From: Candidatus Schekmanbacteria bacterium
Lineage (GTDB): Bacteria > CSSED10-310 > JACPHN01
DNA: 63,505 bases
Reading direction: 5' to 3'
Assembly (NCBI GenBank): GCA_016188575.1
Contig: JACPHN010000190.1
Span: forward strand, 1-63,505
Of the stretch, positions 26,401 to 34,890 are shown piece after piece. The notes under the pieces were generated by a model. The model had not been told where the DNA came from. It saw only the letters and a list, made by a program, of their open reading frames with translations, and did not search any database. How positions within the stretch are numbered: the stretch's first letter is position 1; every line of letters starts with the position of its first letter. The position numbers and the translations under genes are program-made.

Positions 26401-26855
26401 ATGGCAAGGAACGTCCTGCTCGCGCGCCCCCCCCCTTCATCGTCGGCGAAATGAAGCCGTTTCTCGAGAGCGCCGGCTTTACTGCACTTGGGTTGTCGTC
26501 GCTCGCCCATCTTCGTGCCCAGACGGCTGGCGCCAGCGGAGCGGTGGTATCGATGGCCGTCGCCTCGTCGACCGGCATGGCGGCCGAGGATGTGGTCGCC
26601 GAGCTCCGCAAGCTGGCTCCGCGATTGCCGATCACGATTGCCGGCCTGCTCGAGCTCGACCGGATCGCGGCCTCGATCGAGCGCATGGGCGGGCGCCTCG
26701 GCGCCCCGCCGATCGTGCTCGGCGTCTCCGCGACCGCGGAGCGGCATGGGGCGCTCGGAGCGCCCAATACCTTCCTCTACGTATGCAAGTCCGACCTGCT
26801 GGCGCCCGATCGGCGCGCACAGGCGGCGTGCATGATCCAGCGGCACTTCCATTAG
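26401..26855 (+). pseudogene. small protein gene broken at a C9 tract (possible phase-variable gene)
   Basis: The ATG at 26401 has a strong AAGGAG six bases upstream, but its frame stops at about 26452. The run of nine C at 26427-26435 is the break: with ten C (or seven) the frame continues as PPPFIVGEMKPFLESAGFTA and stays open to 26855, giving about 151 residues. The ATG at 26451 inside the second frame has no ribosome-binding site. The conceptual protein (NVLLARPPPFIVGEMKPFLE, then LPITIAGLLELDRI) has the strand-helix rhythm of a CheY-like fold but no phospho-acceptor aspartate that I can identify. Function unknown. Either a sequencing error, a pseudogene or slipped-strand phase variation. 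Confidence 0.6.
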
Positions 26856-26897
26856 CTGTGGCTCTCGTGGAAAAGCAGATCAGACAGGACCACGCGA

Positions 26898-27518
26898 ATG
26901 AGCAACCCTGAAGGCGCACCCGATCTCGCCGCTTCCGAGGAGCTGCGCGATGGTCCGTTCATCGAGGACTGGCGGCGGCAAATGATCAAGTTCGCCACTC
27001 TGCAGCTCGGCAACGCGCAGTGGGCCGAGGACGCCGTCCAGGAGGCGCTGGTGGGCGCCTACAAAAACGCCGGTGCGTTTCGCGGCCGGGCGGCGCTCAA
27101 GACCTGGGTCTTCGCTATCCTCAAGAACAAGATTGCCGACGCCCTGCGCCACCGCCAGCGCGTCGTCGAGGCGAGCGCCCCACTTCGGGAAGACGACAGT
27201 GCCGACGAGCTCGCCGGACCGTTCGATGAGCGCGGCTTCTGGCGCACCGCCGAGCGGCCCGTCGCCTGGGAAAACCCCGAACGTGCGGTCCACGACCACC
27301 AGTTCTGGCGCGTGTTCGAGGCGTGTCTGGACGCCTTGCCGCCCCAGCAGGCGCGGGTATTCATGATGCGAGAGCTCATCGAGCTGAGCGCGGATGAGAT
27401 TTGCCAGGCCGCGGACATCACCGCCGGCAACTTGCACGTCATTCTGCATCGGGCGCGTCTGCGACTGCGCCGATGCCTGGAACGTAACTGGTTCGGGGAG
27501 GGCGAGCGACCGTGTTGA
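26898..27518 (+). CDS. ECF-type RNA polymerase sigma-70 family factor
   Basis: 206 residues. Region 2 is recognisable in QLGNAQWAEDAVQEALVGAY and FRGRAALKTWVFAILKNKIAD; region 4 in ACLDALPPQQARVFMMRELI, LSADEICQAADITAGNLHVI and LHRARLRLRRCLERNWF. The longer linker with WRTAERPVAWENPERAV matches a proteobacterial ECF subgroup that is paired with a small zinc-finger protein, exactly as here: the anti-sigma gene starts inside the last codons. It would redirect RNA polymerase under a stress signal. No target promoters can be named from this window. Confidence 0.92.
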   Translation: MSNPEGAPDLAASEELRDGPFIEDWRRQMIKFATLQLGNAQWAEDAVQEALVGAYKNAGAFRGRAALKTWVFAILKNKIADALRHRQRVVEASAPLREDDSADELAGPFDERGFWRTAERPVAWENPERAVHDHQFWRVFEACLDALPPQQARVFMMRELIELSADEICQAADITAGNLHVILHRARLRLRRCLERNWFGEGERPC

Positions 27519-27721
27519 CCTGCAACGATGCGACCCGTCTATTGTCCGACTCACAAGAGGACCGCCTGAGCTTCAAGGCGCGCATGAGCCTGACCGCGCA
27601 CCTCATGATGTGCTCGGGGTGCAGGAACTTTGGTCGACACCTGCAGATCCTCCGCGAAGCGGCACGTGCCTTCGCCGCCGGCGAAGACGAGCGGACCGGC
27701 GAGGAACAAGGGCAACCCTGA
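27512..27721 (+). CDS. zinc-finger anti-sigma factor (zf-HC2 type)
   Basis: 69 residues, GTG start overlapping the sigma gene by 7 bases. It carries an N-terminal Cys (LTCNDATRLLSDS) and the HxxxCxxC cluster LTAHLMMCSGCRNF, which together form the zinc site of ZAS-domain anti-sigma factors. It has no membrane helix and is therefore a soluble, probably redox-responsive anti-sigma factor that binds the ECF factor made from the same transcript. The acidic C-terminal tail is short. Confidence 0.88.
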   Translation: MLTCNDATRLLSDSQEDRLSFKARMSLTAHLMMCSGCRNFGRHLQILREAARAFAAGEDERTGEEQGQP

Positions 27722-27952
27722 CGCCCATTGTCGGCCCGAAACGATCATCGAGGCCCCAATCCGGCCGGCCATGGGTCCCGAAAGGCCAACCGACGTAGGT
27801 CGCCATGGCGACGCCATACGCCGTCTCCAGCGCCGCCGTGCTCCCCTTCTACCTCACCATCATACGTTGCTCCGCACCGTCCCCTGAGCTTGTCTCTGGC
27901 ATAAGCCTTGCTGCTCTCCCAGAAAACCTCGTCACCGTCCATGGAGCCCGAC

Positions 27953-28552
27953 ATGATCCTGCACACCAAACCCCATCTCCTGTTCGCTACCACGATGCTG
28001 CCTCTCAGCATCGCCGTCACTTCCTGGGGCCTGGCGCACGCCCCCCCCACTGCCACCGCTCCCGCGCCCGTGCTCCACCGCCTCACGCTCGCTCCGCCGT
28101 CACCCGAGCAATCCGAGGCCGGTGATGCCGCCTCGGGCTCGCCGAAGGCTCCGGCAGGGCCGGCCGCGGAGCAGGTCGAGCTCGGTGCTCAGCGCCATGT
28201 CTCCGCCCAGCACTTGCCCGCGGTCGAGGACGATGAGCTGGTCCAACCTTGGCAGCGCGCCATCTTTGCGGGCTCCGACCGCGACGAAGCCGCCAATGAG
28301 CCAGAGCTCATCCAGGAGGCCGCCGACCTCGCGCGCATGGTGACGATCCTCGAACGTACGCCCCGCGCGACTCTCCAGGAATGGATCAGCCAAGGCCGCA
28401 TTGCCCTTCCCGGCGTGGCGTCCGTGGACGACCTGCGCGCATACGTGCTCGCCCTCCGCCAAGAGGTCCAGGGCGAGCGCTCCCGATTCCGCGCCCAGGT
28501 GACCTACCGCCCGCGCTCCGGACCGCGCCCACTGGCCGAAGTCGTTCAGTAG
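27953..28552 (+). CDS. secreted protein of unknown function, partner of the second metalloprotease
   Basis: 199 residues from the ATG at 27953, which has GGAG six bases upstream. A signal peptide (about 1-30, ending WGLAHA) is followed by a Pro/Ala-rich stretch and an acidic helical region (ELIQEAADLARMVTILERTP, LRAYVLALRQEVQ). No family is recognised. It lies 48 bases before a secreted metalloprotease gene of the same family as the one at 7638, which is also preceded by a secreted ~195-residue protein, though the two partners are not obviously similar in sequence. Confidence 0.6.
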   Translation: MILHTKPHLLFATTMLPLSIAVTSWGLAHAPPTATAPAPVLHRLTLAPPSPEQSEAGDAASGSPKAPAGPAAEQVELGAQRHVSAQHLPAVEDDELVQPWQRAIFAGSDRDEAANEPELIQEAADLARMVTILERTPRATLQEWISQGRIALPGVASVDDLRAYVLALRQEVQGERSRFRAQVTYRPRSGPRPLAEVVQ

Positions 28553-28600
28553 CCGCTCGCCGTCTACTGCCTGATCTCGTATCAGATTGGAGAAAAAAAG

Positions 28601-30139
28601 ATGAGCTCGCGCCACCTATTCGTTCTCGCCTGCCTGGCCAGCCTCTTGACGACAGCCTCGGCCCATGCGTTCACCCTGCAGGGCCGCGTTACCCTGGACA
28701 TCGACACCCGTTATGGCACCCACACGATCGGGTGGCGGGACGGCGCCGTACGCGTGGCCGTATATGACTGCTGGGTCGAGGACTGCTCCGTCTACACTCC
28801 CTTCCCGGCCAGCTATGCCGCACAGACCTCGAACGGCGGCTGGTTCTCCATCGAGGACGATCGCTCGCTGCTGGGCATCTATAAGGTGAAGGTCAACATC
28901 TATAGCGACGCACAAGAAATCAGCGAAAGCTTTGATGACGACGTCTATGTAGAGAATGAAGACGGAGAATACTACTACTGGACAACATATCGAAACAAGT
29001 AAGACTTATCATCATGCGGCGATCAATGCTGGAATATCAATCGCGACATCGTATTCACCAGCTCTGATAACGTAGTAAATATGGCGATCCGCCTATATGG
29101 CATGGCAACCTATATTATTGACCAGATGGAGGAGAGCTCCAATTTGTTCGCGAATACTTCCGATGGAAGCTCGCTGCCTCGGCTAAAGATCGTATTCCCG
29201 GATACGGACAAAGAGTGGTGTTTTCTTTCCGGCGGCCACATCGAAATGCACCAGAGTTGCTTCCGATTCAGCACGATGGCGCACGAGATCGGTCACCTTC
29301 TCCATTGGGACGCCTGGGACGAGTCGGACATCTCCCCTGGGAAGACTCTGTGCAGCCGCGATGAGACCGTCGGCGGGCAGAATGGCTGGGAGAGCTGCGG
29401 CAGCCACAGCTCCCGATCCATCAAGTACGGCGGACGCGCCTTTTCCGAGGGGTTTGCGTCGTTCATCGGCGCCCGCATGGAAGACTATCTCTGGTTCGGT
29501 GCCGACGGTTCCGCCGCAGACTGGCGCCATAACGGTCAGCTCGGCCTGGCGAGCTGGCGCATCGACGGCTCAGGGTGCTCGCGCGATCCCGCTAACTGCG
29601 ATGTCACGACCGCCGAGTGGGATCCCGCCACGTGCACCGGTGTCGGCCGCTGCAAGATCTTCGCCGGCTCCAATGATGACTTGGACGCGGATGGCGAAGA
29701 CGAGAACCGCTGCTGCTCTCAGCACAACTGTCTCGATCCGTCTGATCCCTTCGAGACGAGCTGCGACACCGACAAGCTCGGCTTTCGCTCCTCGGGCAAC
29801 TGCTACGGCGTCTGGCATACGGCGGTCGATCAGACTTATTCGTGGAATCGCGAGTCGGTGGTAAGCGCGGCCTTGGTGAACCTGCACGACCAATACAACG
29901 AGAATGACGCCGCCGCGCCGTTCGCCACCTACTATCCGACCAACGATGCCTACTCGATGACCATGGGCTACATCTACAACACGCTCGAGGCGAGCGAGTC
30001 GCAAGACGACAACTTCCGCGGCTTCATGGAGCAGTTGTACGAAACCACCCAATACGGCTCGGCGATCACCAATGCACTGGGGAACCAGTGCATGATCCAC
30101 CGCACGTCCTCGCCCTCAACGGATTACGAGAGCCACTGA
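28601..30139 (+). pseudogene. secreted zinc metalloprotease-like gene with one in-frame TAA
   Basis: Two frames, 28601-29002 and 29081-30139, are the same reading frame separated by a single TAA at 29000-29002; no other stop intervenes, and the 26 codons between read naturally (DLSSCGDQCWNINRDIVFTS). Joined, they give a 512-codon protein like the one at 7638: signal peptide (to ASAHA), a beta domain beginning LQGRVTLDI, the zinc motif AHEIGHLLHW and a downstream AFSEGFASF with the probable third ligand Glu. Many cysteines suggest disulfides. Composition around the stop is AT-rich. The second ORF has no signal peptide, so as read it would make no secreted enzyme. It is either a recent nonsense mutation, an assembly error or a readthrough site. 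Confidence 0.75.
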
Positions 30140-30371
30140 CCGGTGGCCGAAGCCGAGGTCGTCGCTGCACGGGTGAGCTCAGGTGGCAACACCGGAGCTC
30201 ACCTGCTGCGGCTTCCGTCGAGCAGGAGTGCGGGGAGTAGGTGACCCAAACCTGGCGAAGCTGCTACGCCTCGCCAATGGGGTAGCTGCGGTACCTGCGA
30301 GGGAGCATCACTCGGCATTCTGCGCCGCAGAGGTGGTGGATTCAGGGGAGGCGACCGCTTGCGGCCATCGC

Positions 30372-32141
30372 CTACAGGCGGCGATCCACTTCGTCCTGGG
30401 CCTGAATCTGCGTCCAGAGCGCGATGGCCTCGGGCTCCGCGGACACGGTCAGGGTCCGGTCGCGCTCGACCCGCACCAGCCCCTGATGATGCCGCGACAC
30501 GGGGTGGACGTGCTTGGCGCGCGTCGCCATGACCGGCACCGCGCGCTCGCCGCGCGCCGAGCTGTAAAACGCGGCAAGTTGTGCCGCCTCCGCGAGCACC
30601 TCGTCAGGAGCCGAGGCGGCGCCCTCCCAGCGCACCACGACGTGCGCTCCGGGTCGATCGCGAACGTGCAACCAGCAATCGTTCGGGCGCGCGTATCGCC
30701 GGATCAGCAGATCGTTGCCCCGAGCGTTTTTTCCGCAGAGGATCTCCTGCCCCGCCGTACCGACAAACCGCCGCACCCCGGCGAGGACGGCAGGCGCTGC
30801 CGAGCGCTTACCGGAGCGATCGCCTCCGGCGGCAAGGCTCGGCAGGGCGGCCGCGGCGAGCTCGCCGTATTCCCCCAGTAGCGCGTTGACGCTTGCCCCG
30901 TCCGGAAGCTCGTCCAGCCTCGTTGTCAGCTCACGCAGTGCCTCCAGTCGCCGGGTTGCAACGGCACGCCGCTCCTCGGCGATGGCCAGGCCGCGCCGCC
31001 CCTTCTTCGCGCGTCGAAAGTACTCGTTCATGTTTTCCACGGGGCCGAGTGCGGGATCGAGCGCCACCGCAACCGTCCGCCCTTCCGGATCGTAAAAGTC
31101 GACCGTCTCCAGGCGAGTCATGCCGCGACGCAAGCGCCCCATGTTCGCCTTGAGCAGCTCGCCAAGGCGCTCGCACCGAGTCCCCTCCCGCAAGCGCTCG
31201 AGGTCGCGGCCGATCGCCGCGATTCTCCGCTCGAGTCTCTTGAGCTCCTTGCGAATCTCGGCCTGAACCGAGCTCCGTTCCGCGCCGCGCCGGGCCGCCT
31301 CGAAGCGCGGCCAGAAAAGGCGCAACGATGCTTCCAGGAAGGCCGGCGGAGAGTCGGCGGCCGGGCTGCGCCCGGGAAAAGGCACCGCGGACAGGGTCCA
31401 GCCGCCGCGCGCACTTCCGTACAGGCGCGGCGCCAGCTCACCGGCGGCAGCAGCGTTGACCCAGCTCGCCAGCAGGCCTGCCACCGCCTCCGGCGTGCCG
31501 TCGGTCGCCGCAACCGCGGCGCTCGCGAGGTGTGGGCCGAGGCCACGCACCGCGGCGGAAAGCTGTTCCGCATCGATTCGTCCCGCCCCCGCGGCCAGCG
31601 CGCGCAGGACCTCGCAAGTCGCCTCCGGCAAGGCCACCGTGCCGGGCAACGCCGGCGGCTCGCGATAGTGCTCGCCGGGAACGAGCAGGCGGAGCTCTGA
31701 CTGGCTCTTCCCCACCGGGACCTGGACGGCGGCAATCGTTCCCGTGGAGTCCACCAGCACGACGTTGCCGTGCCGCCCAAACAGCTCGATATGCAGCTCC
31801 AGCTCGAGGGTGTCATGCGGCTGGTGGCCCTTCTGAAAACGCAGCACCAGCATGCGATCCAGGCCTGGTTGCACCGCCTGGATCAGGTGGGAGCCACCGA
31901 GATGCTTGCGCAGCGCCATCGCAAAAGGCGCAGGGGAAGCTGGACGCTCCATGTGCACCGGCAGGCAGACGATGCCCGGCGCATGCGACTCGGTCGAGAT
32001 GAGCAGATCGCGTCTCCCGGTGCCTGCCAGGCGCAGCGGAATCACCACGAGACGTTCCCCGGGCACGAAGATCTTGCCGACGAAAGCACCGCGCAGCGCG
32101 TCGAGCTCGCGCGTCAGCCCCGAAAGGACAAAGACATCCAT
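30372..32141 (-). CDS. NFACT-family protein (RqcH/Rqc2/FbpA-like)
   Basis: 589 residues from the ATG at 32141. The NFACT-N domain has VFVLSGLTRELDALRGAFVG and a conserved Asp-Arg in QPGLDRMLVLRF, the dyad used by RqcH in tRNA-Ala-dependent C-terminal tailing. Coiled-coil helices fill the middle (LERRIAAIGRDLERLREG), followed by GPVENMNEYFRRAKKG and the NFACT-R domain (GNDLLIRRYARPNDCWLHV, ending in MATRAKHVHPVSR). Relatives rescue stalled 50S subunits by alanine-tailing nascent chains. The gene is the last of three overlapping minus-strand cistrons; its start overlaps the upstream gene by 28 bases. Confidence 0.85.
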   Translation of the reverse strand: MDVFVLSGLTRELDALRGAFVGKIFVPGERLVVIPLRLAGTGRRDLLISTESHAPGIVCLPVHMERPASPAPFAMALRKHLGGSHLIQAVQPGLDRMLVLRFQKGHQPHDTLELELHIELFGRHGNVVLVDSTGTIAAVQVPVGKSQSELRLLVPGEHYREPPALPGTVALPEATCEVLRALAAGAGRIDAEQLSAAVRGLGPHLASAAVAATDGTPEAVAGLLASWVNAAAAGELAPRLYGSARGGWTLSAVPFPGRSPAADSPPAFLEASLRLFWPRFEAARRGAERSSVQAEIRKELKRLERRIAAIGRDLERLREGTRCERLGELLKANMGRLRRGMTRLETVDFYDPEGRTVAVALDPALGPVENMNEYFRRAKKGRRGLAIAEERRAVATRRLEALRELTTRLDELPDGASVNALLGEYGELAAAALPSLAAGGDRSGKRSAAPAVLAGVRRFVGTAGQEILCGKNARGNDLLIRRYARPNDCWLHVRDRPGAHVVVRWEGAASAPDEVLAEAAQLAAFYSSARGERAVPVMATRAKHVHPVSRHHQGLVRVERDRTLTVSAEPEAIALWTQIQAQDEVDRRL

Positions 32142-33244
32142 CGCGGCGCCCTCTCCCAACTTCGGACATACAGCCCCGCCAACACGAGGACGGCGGCGGC
32201 CCAGCACGCAAAAAACACGGGATCCGCCGCTACCCGGCGCGCCAGCCGCTCGCCAAAGGTGCCAGGCTCAACTTCGGGCTCCGGGCCAGGCAGAAGCTGC
32301 ACATTGTCCAGGTAGAAGCTCAAGGCGCCGCCGCCCTGAATCGTCGGCTCATCGTTGGTCATGACGAAGAGCTGCTCCAATGTCTTACCTGCGAACACGC
32401 CGAGTGGAATCTCACGGTGGCACCACCTTGCCACGAAGCAGTCGTTGAGGTCCACTTCCCAGCTCGCCGCGGTCCCATCGGCGGCGCGCACCGGGTTGTC
32501 CCAGGTGAACGCCCCGCCGGTAAGGCGGCCCTGGACGGAAACCCGCAGCGTGCTGCGCTGTGCGCCGCGGATGTCGTAGCTCAGCGTGCTCTCCCTGGTG
32601 AGCTGCGCCGCCAGTCCGTCCGCGATGACGATGGCCTCATTGGTGAAGTGGTCCATGGGGGAATCGGCGAGCGCGATGCGAAGGCGATACATCGCCCGGC
32701 CAAAGGCGGGGCGCACCGCCCCATCCTGCTCGACGGGCAGGAGCGACCAGGACTCGACACCGAACCCGGTGCGGCCGGAGCGGGCGGCAGACTCGCGGTC
32801 GCTGCCCGCAGGTGCCGGGATGCTGCCCGCGGTCCCCCCGTGCACCAGATAGTAGGTTCTGTCCTCACCTGCGCGCAGTGCGTCCACCTGGAACCTGACA
32901 ATCGTCTCGACGGTCCCGAGTGTGGCCGCATCGACCGTGGCCGGGACGGCGGCGCCTGTCGCGTCCAGGATGCGCACGTCGCTGCCATCCGTGCGCATCT
33001 TGCCCTGCTGAATCGCGTGCCAGGAATCGAAGGCGACGCGCGCCACATAGACCGGGAACGCGACGCCGGCGCGCTCCCGCACGTGCACGCTGGAACTGCC
33101 GGCGAATTCGGCGAGGCGTACCGGAGCGCCGTCGCGACAGCCCGCCGCGCCGCCGCCCGCGCCGCCGAGGAGCGCAACGCCAAGCAGTAGAACCGCGCAC
33201 GCCGCCCACCGGCGGCACCATCCGGTGGCGAAGACGTCACGCAT
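32114..33244 (-). CDS. membrane-anchored extracytoplasmic protein, DUF2341-like
   Basis: 376 residues from the ATG at 33244, which overlaps the upstream stop by 8 bases. An N-terminal signal anchor (WAACAVLLLGVALLGGAGGG), a large beta-sandwich region containing RVAFDSWHAIQQGKMRTDGS and DVRILDATGAAVPATVD, and a C-terminal transmembrane helix (FFACWAAAVLVLAGLYVRSW) before a short basic tail. The SDVRILDATG pattern resembles DUF2341 domains found in secreted or surface proteins. It is sandwiched between a polytopic membrane protein and the NFACT gene. Role unknown; surface-glycan binding or envelope assembly is a guess from context. Confidence 0.6.
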   Translation of the reverse strand: MRDVFATGWCRRWAACAVLLLGVALLGGAGGGAAGCRDGAPVRLAEFAGSSSVHVRERAGVAFPVYVARVAFDSWHAIQQGKMRTDGSDVRILDATGAAVPATVDAATLGTVETIVRFQVDALRAGEDRTYYLVHGGTAGSIPAPAGSDRESAARSGRTGFGVESWSLLPVEQDGAVRPAFGRAMYRLRIALADSPMDHFTNEAIVIADGLAAQLTRESTLSYDIRGAQRSTLRVSVQGRLTGGAFTWDNPVRAADGTAASWEVDLNDCFVARWCHREIPLGVFAGKTLEQLFVMTNDEPTIQGGGALSFYLDNVQLLPGPEPEVEPGTFGERLARRVAADPVFFACWAAAVLVLAGLYVRSWERAPRWMSLSFRG

Positions 33245-34556
33245 GGTGCGCATCGACCTTGTCTCCAATGCCCAGGGCGCGCCAGGACGTCCAGGCGATC
33301 GCGGCGCAACACGCGGCGAGCCCCGTGCGCACCAGATCCAGAAGCTTGCCCGCGTCATAGAACGTGCCCAGCAGCTCCATCGGCGCGGGCCATCGAAACG
33401 CTTCGTACGGCAAGATCGGAGCCAGGAGATTCCCCGCGGTCGCCCGTCCCCACTGGCAGGAGTAGAGAACCGCGCACGCCGTGAGCAACGCCAGCAGCCA
33501 CCGACACCGCGTGTCGTCGCGGGCCACGACCACCCCGCACGGGACGATCCAGACCAGCGATTCCAGGGTCACCGGCGCGAGCGCGACCCGCACGGTCAAG
33601 GCGAAGAGCACGGCGAGCATCCCGGAGCGCTCCCCGGCTCCGTTGCGCGCGCCCCCGGCCCGCAGCAGCAAGGCCGTCGCCGCAATTGCGAGCAGAAATG
33701 GATACAGCGGCAGATGATCCTGCAAGCGCACGAGCTCGTGCTCGTTGATTGTGATGGCGGCGCCGAGCTCGGATTGCGCGACCGAAAGGGCGGCCATGAT
33801 CTCCTTCCAGCTCGCCGCACCAAGCGCCAGCGGCAGACCGAGGCGGAGCACCGCGCCGGCCACGGCTGCCAGCACCAGCCGCGCCTTGTGGCGCCCCGAA
33901 TCGAAGGTCACCTGCGCATAGAAAAACGTGAGCACAATCGTGACTGGCGCGAGCGCGCCGGCGACGACCAGAGCGACCGCTGCAAGGGTAGCGCCACCCT
34001 GCCCCCGCCCGGTCAGCGAAAGGCCGGTCAGGAAAGCGGCCACAGCAAGCACTTCGGTGCTCCCGAGGACGTACACGGTGAGAATCAAGACGGGATTGAG
34101 CACCCAGGCGGCAGCGAGGCGGCGTCGCGCCTCGAGGGGAAGCGCGCCTACCGCGGGCAGCGCCAACAATGCCACCAGTGCGATGGCGTCGGCCAGGAGC
34201 AGCGGAACCTTCAGCAGAAACGTGGCGCGGGGAACCCAGTCGCCCTGGCTGGCGGTCTGCCAGGTCACGGCCGGCTCCCCGGCGACCACCTCGGCAGTCC
34301 TGCTACCCGCGACCAGGCTCGCAGCGCCCGCCACCTTGTCGCGCAGCGTCTCGAGCGGAGTTGCTGGCCCGCCACCGCCTCCCGGGCGCGCCACGGCAGG
34401 CGCTCCCCGCCGCGCTAGCGCTGCGGTCCACTCTCCACCCAGGAACAGCGGCATGAGCAAGAGGCGAAGGAGCAGCCCGAGCAGCAGCGCAGATCGCCCC
34501 GGGAGACATTCCCGGAGTGCCTGGATCAATTGCCGCCGTGGGGTCACCATGTCCAT
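33237..34556 (-). CDS. polytopic membrane protein, GT-C glycosyltransferase-like
   Basis: 439 residues from the ATG at 34556 (AAGGG upstream). About ten transmembrane helices are visible, including ALLLGLLLRLLLMPLFLGGE, FLLKVPLLLADAIALVALLA and VLNPVLILTVYVLGSTEVLA. The LLRLLLMPLF start, an extracytoplasmic loop, and the WVLNPVLILT helix resemble mannosyltransferase/GT-C membrane proteins that use polyprenyl-phosphate sugars. A catalytic acidic motif cannot be pinned down. It leads a tight operon with the DUF2341-like and NFACT genes. Confidence 0.6.
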   Translation of the reverse strand: MDMVTPRRQLIQALRECLPGRSALLLGLLLRLLLMPLFLGGEWTAALARRGAPAVARPGGGGGPATPLETLRDKVAGAASLVAGSRTAEVVAGEPAVTWQTASQGDWVPRATFLLKVPLLLADAIALVALLALPAVGALPLEARRRLAAAWVLNPVLILTVYVLGSTEVLAVAAFLTGLSLTGRGQGGATLAAVALVVAGALAPVTIVLTFFYAQVTFDSGRHKARLVLAAVAGAVLRLGLPLALGAASWKEIMAALSVAQSELGAAITINEHELVRLQDHLPLYPFLLAIAATALLLRAGGARNGAGERSGMLAVLFALTVRVALAPVTLESLVWIVPCGVVVARDDTRCRWLLALLTACAVLYSCQWGRATAGNLLAPILPYEAFRWPAPMELLGTFYDAGKLLDLVRTGLAACCAAIAWTSWRALGIGDKVDAHHA

Positions 34557-34890
34557 CTGCCCTTTTTCTTGTCTGGCGCGACAGCCCCGGCGCTGCGCGC
34601 GTTTCTCATCACAGGCATTGTACGCACAACGGCGGCGGCGGTCTACCAGGCGCCCGGCGAAGCGTGATATGATGCCTGTCCCATCACGGGAAGAGCCCAT
34701 GCCGCCGCCGGTGAGCCGCACGCGACACGGACCTGACCCGAGCAATAGTATGCCGGCCTTCAGGCGAGGGTTCGGGAACACTTCCACCGTCTGCGGCGGC
34801 GGGCGCCGCCGTGGACCTCGCTGCGTTCGGTTCCGCGGCGATTCTGCCCTGAACGGCGGGGTTTCGGACCGCTGACGAATGGATGACCCG
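34557..34890. other. divergent intergenic region with repeat
   Basis: A 334-base spacer between the divergent membrane-protein and cyclase genes. A TATGAT at about 34669 could be a -10 element but lacks a -35. The segment 34800-34890 contains a GC-rich palindromic stretch and a family C repeat directly before the cyclase gene. Confidence 0.4.
34838..34888 (+). repeat. family C element directly upstream of the cyclase gene
   Basis: GCGGCGATTCTGCCCTGAAC, then GGCGGGGTTTCGGACCGCTG and ACGAATGGATGAC match the sequence at 44529-44580 with only a few changes. The internal GCCCTGAACGGC forms a small palindrome. Both copies end at the start region of a plus-strand gene. Confidence 0.65.

Noticed and set aside
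28601-29080. Selenocysteine or recoded stop in the second metalloprotease
   Set aside because: The stop is TAA, not TGA, and the paralogue has no special residue at this place; mutation or error is simpler.
30183-30881. Plus-strand ORF after the second metalloprotease
   Set aside because: It is the complement of the NFACT C-terminal coding region and has no supporting signals.
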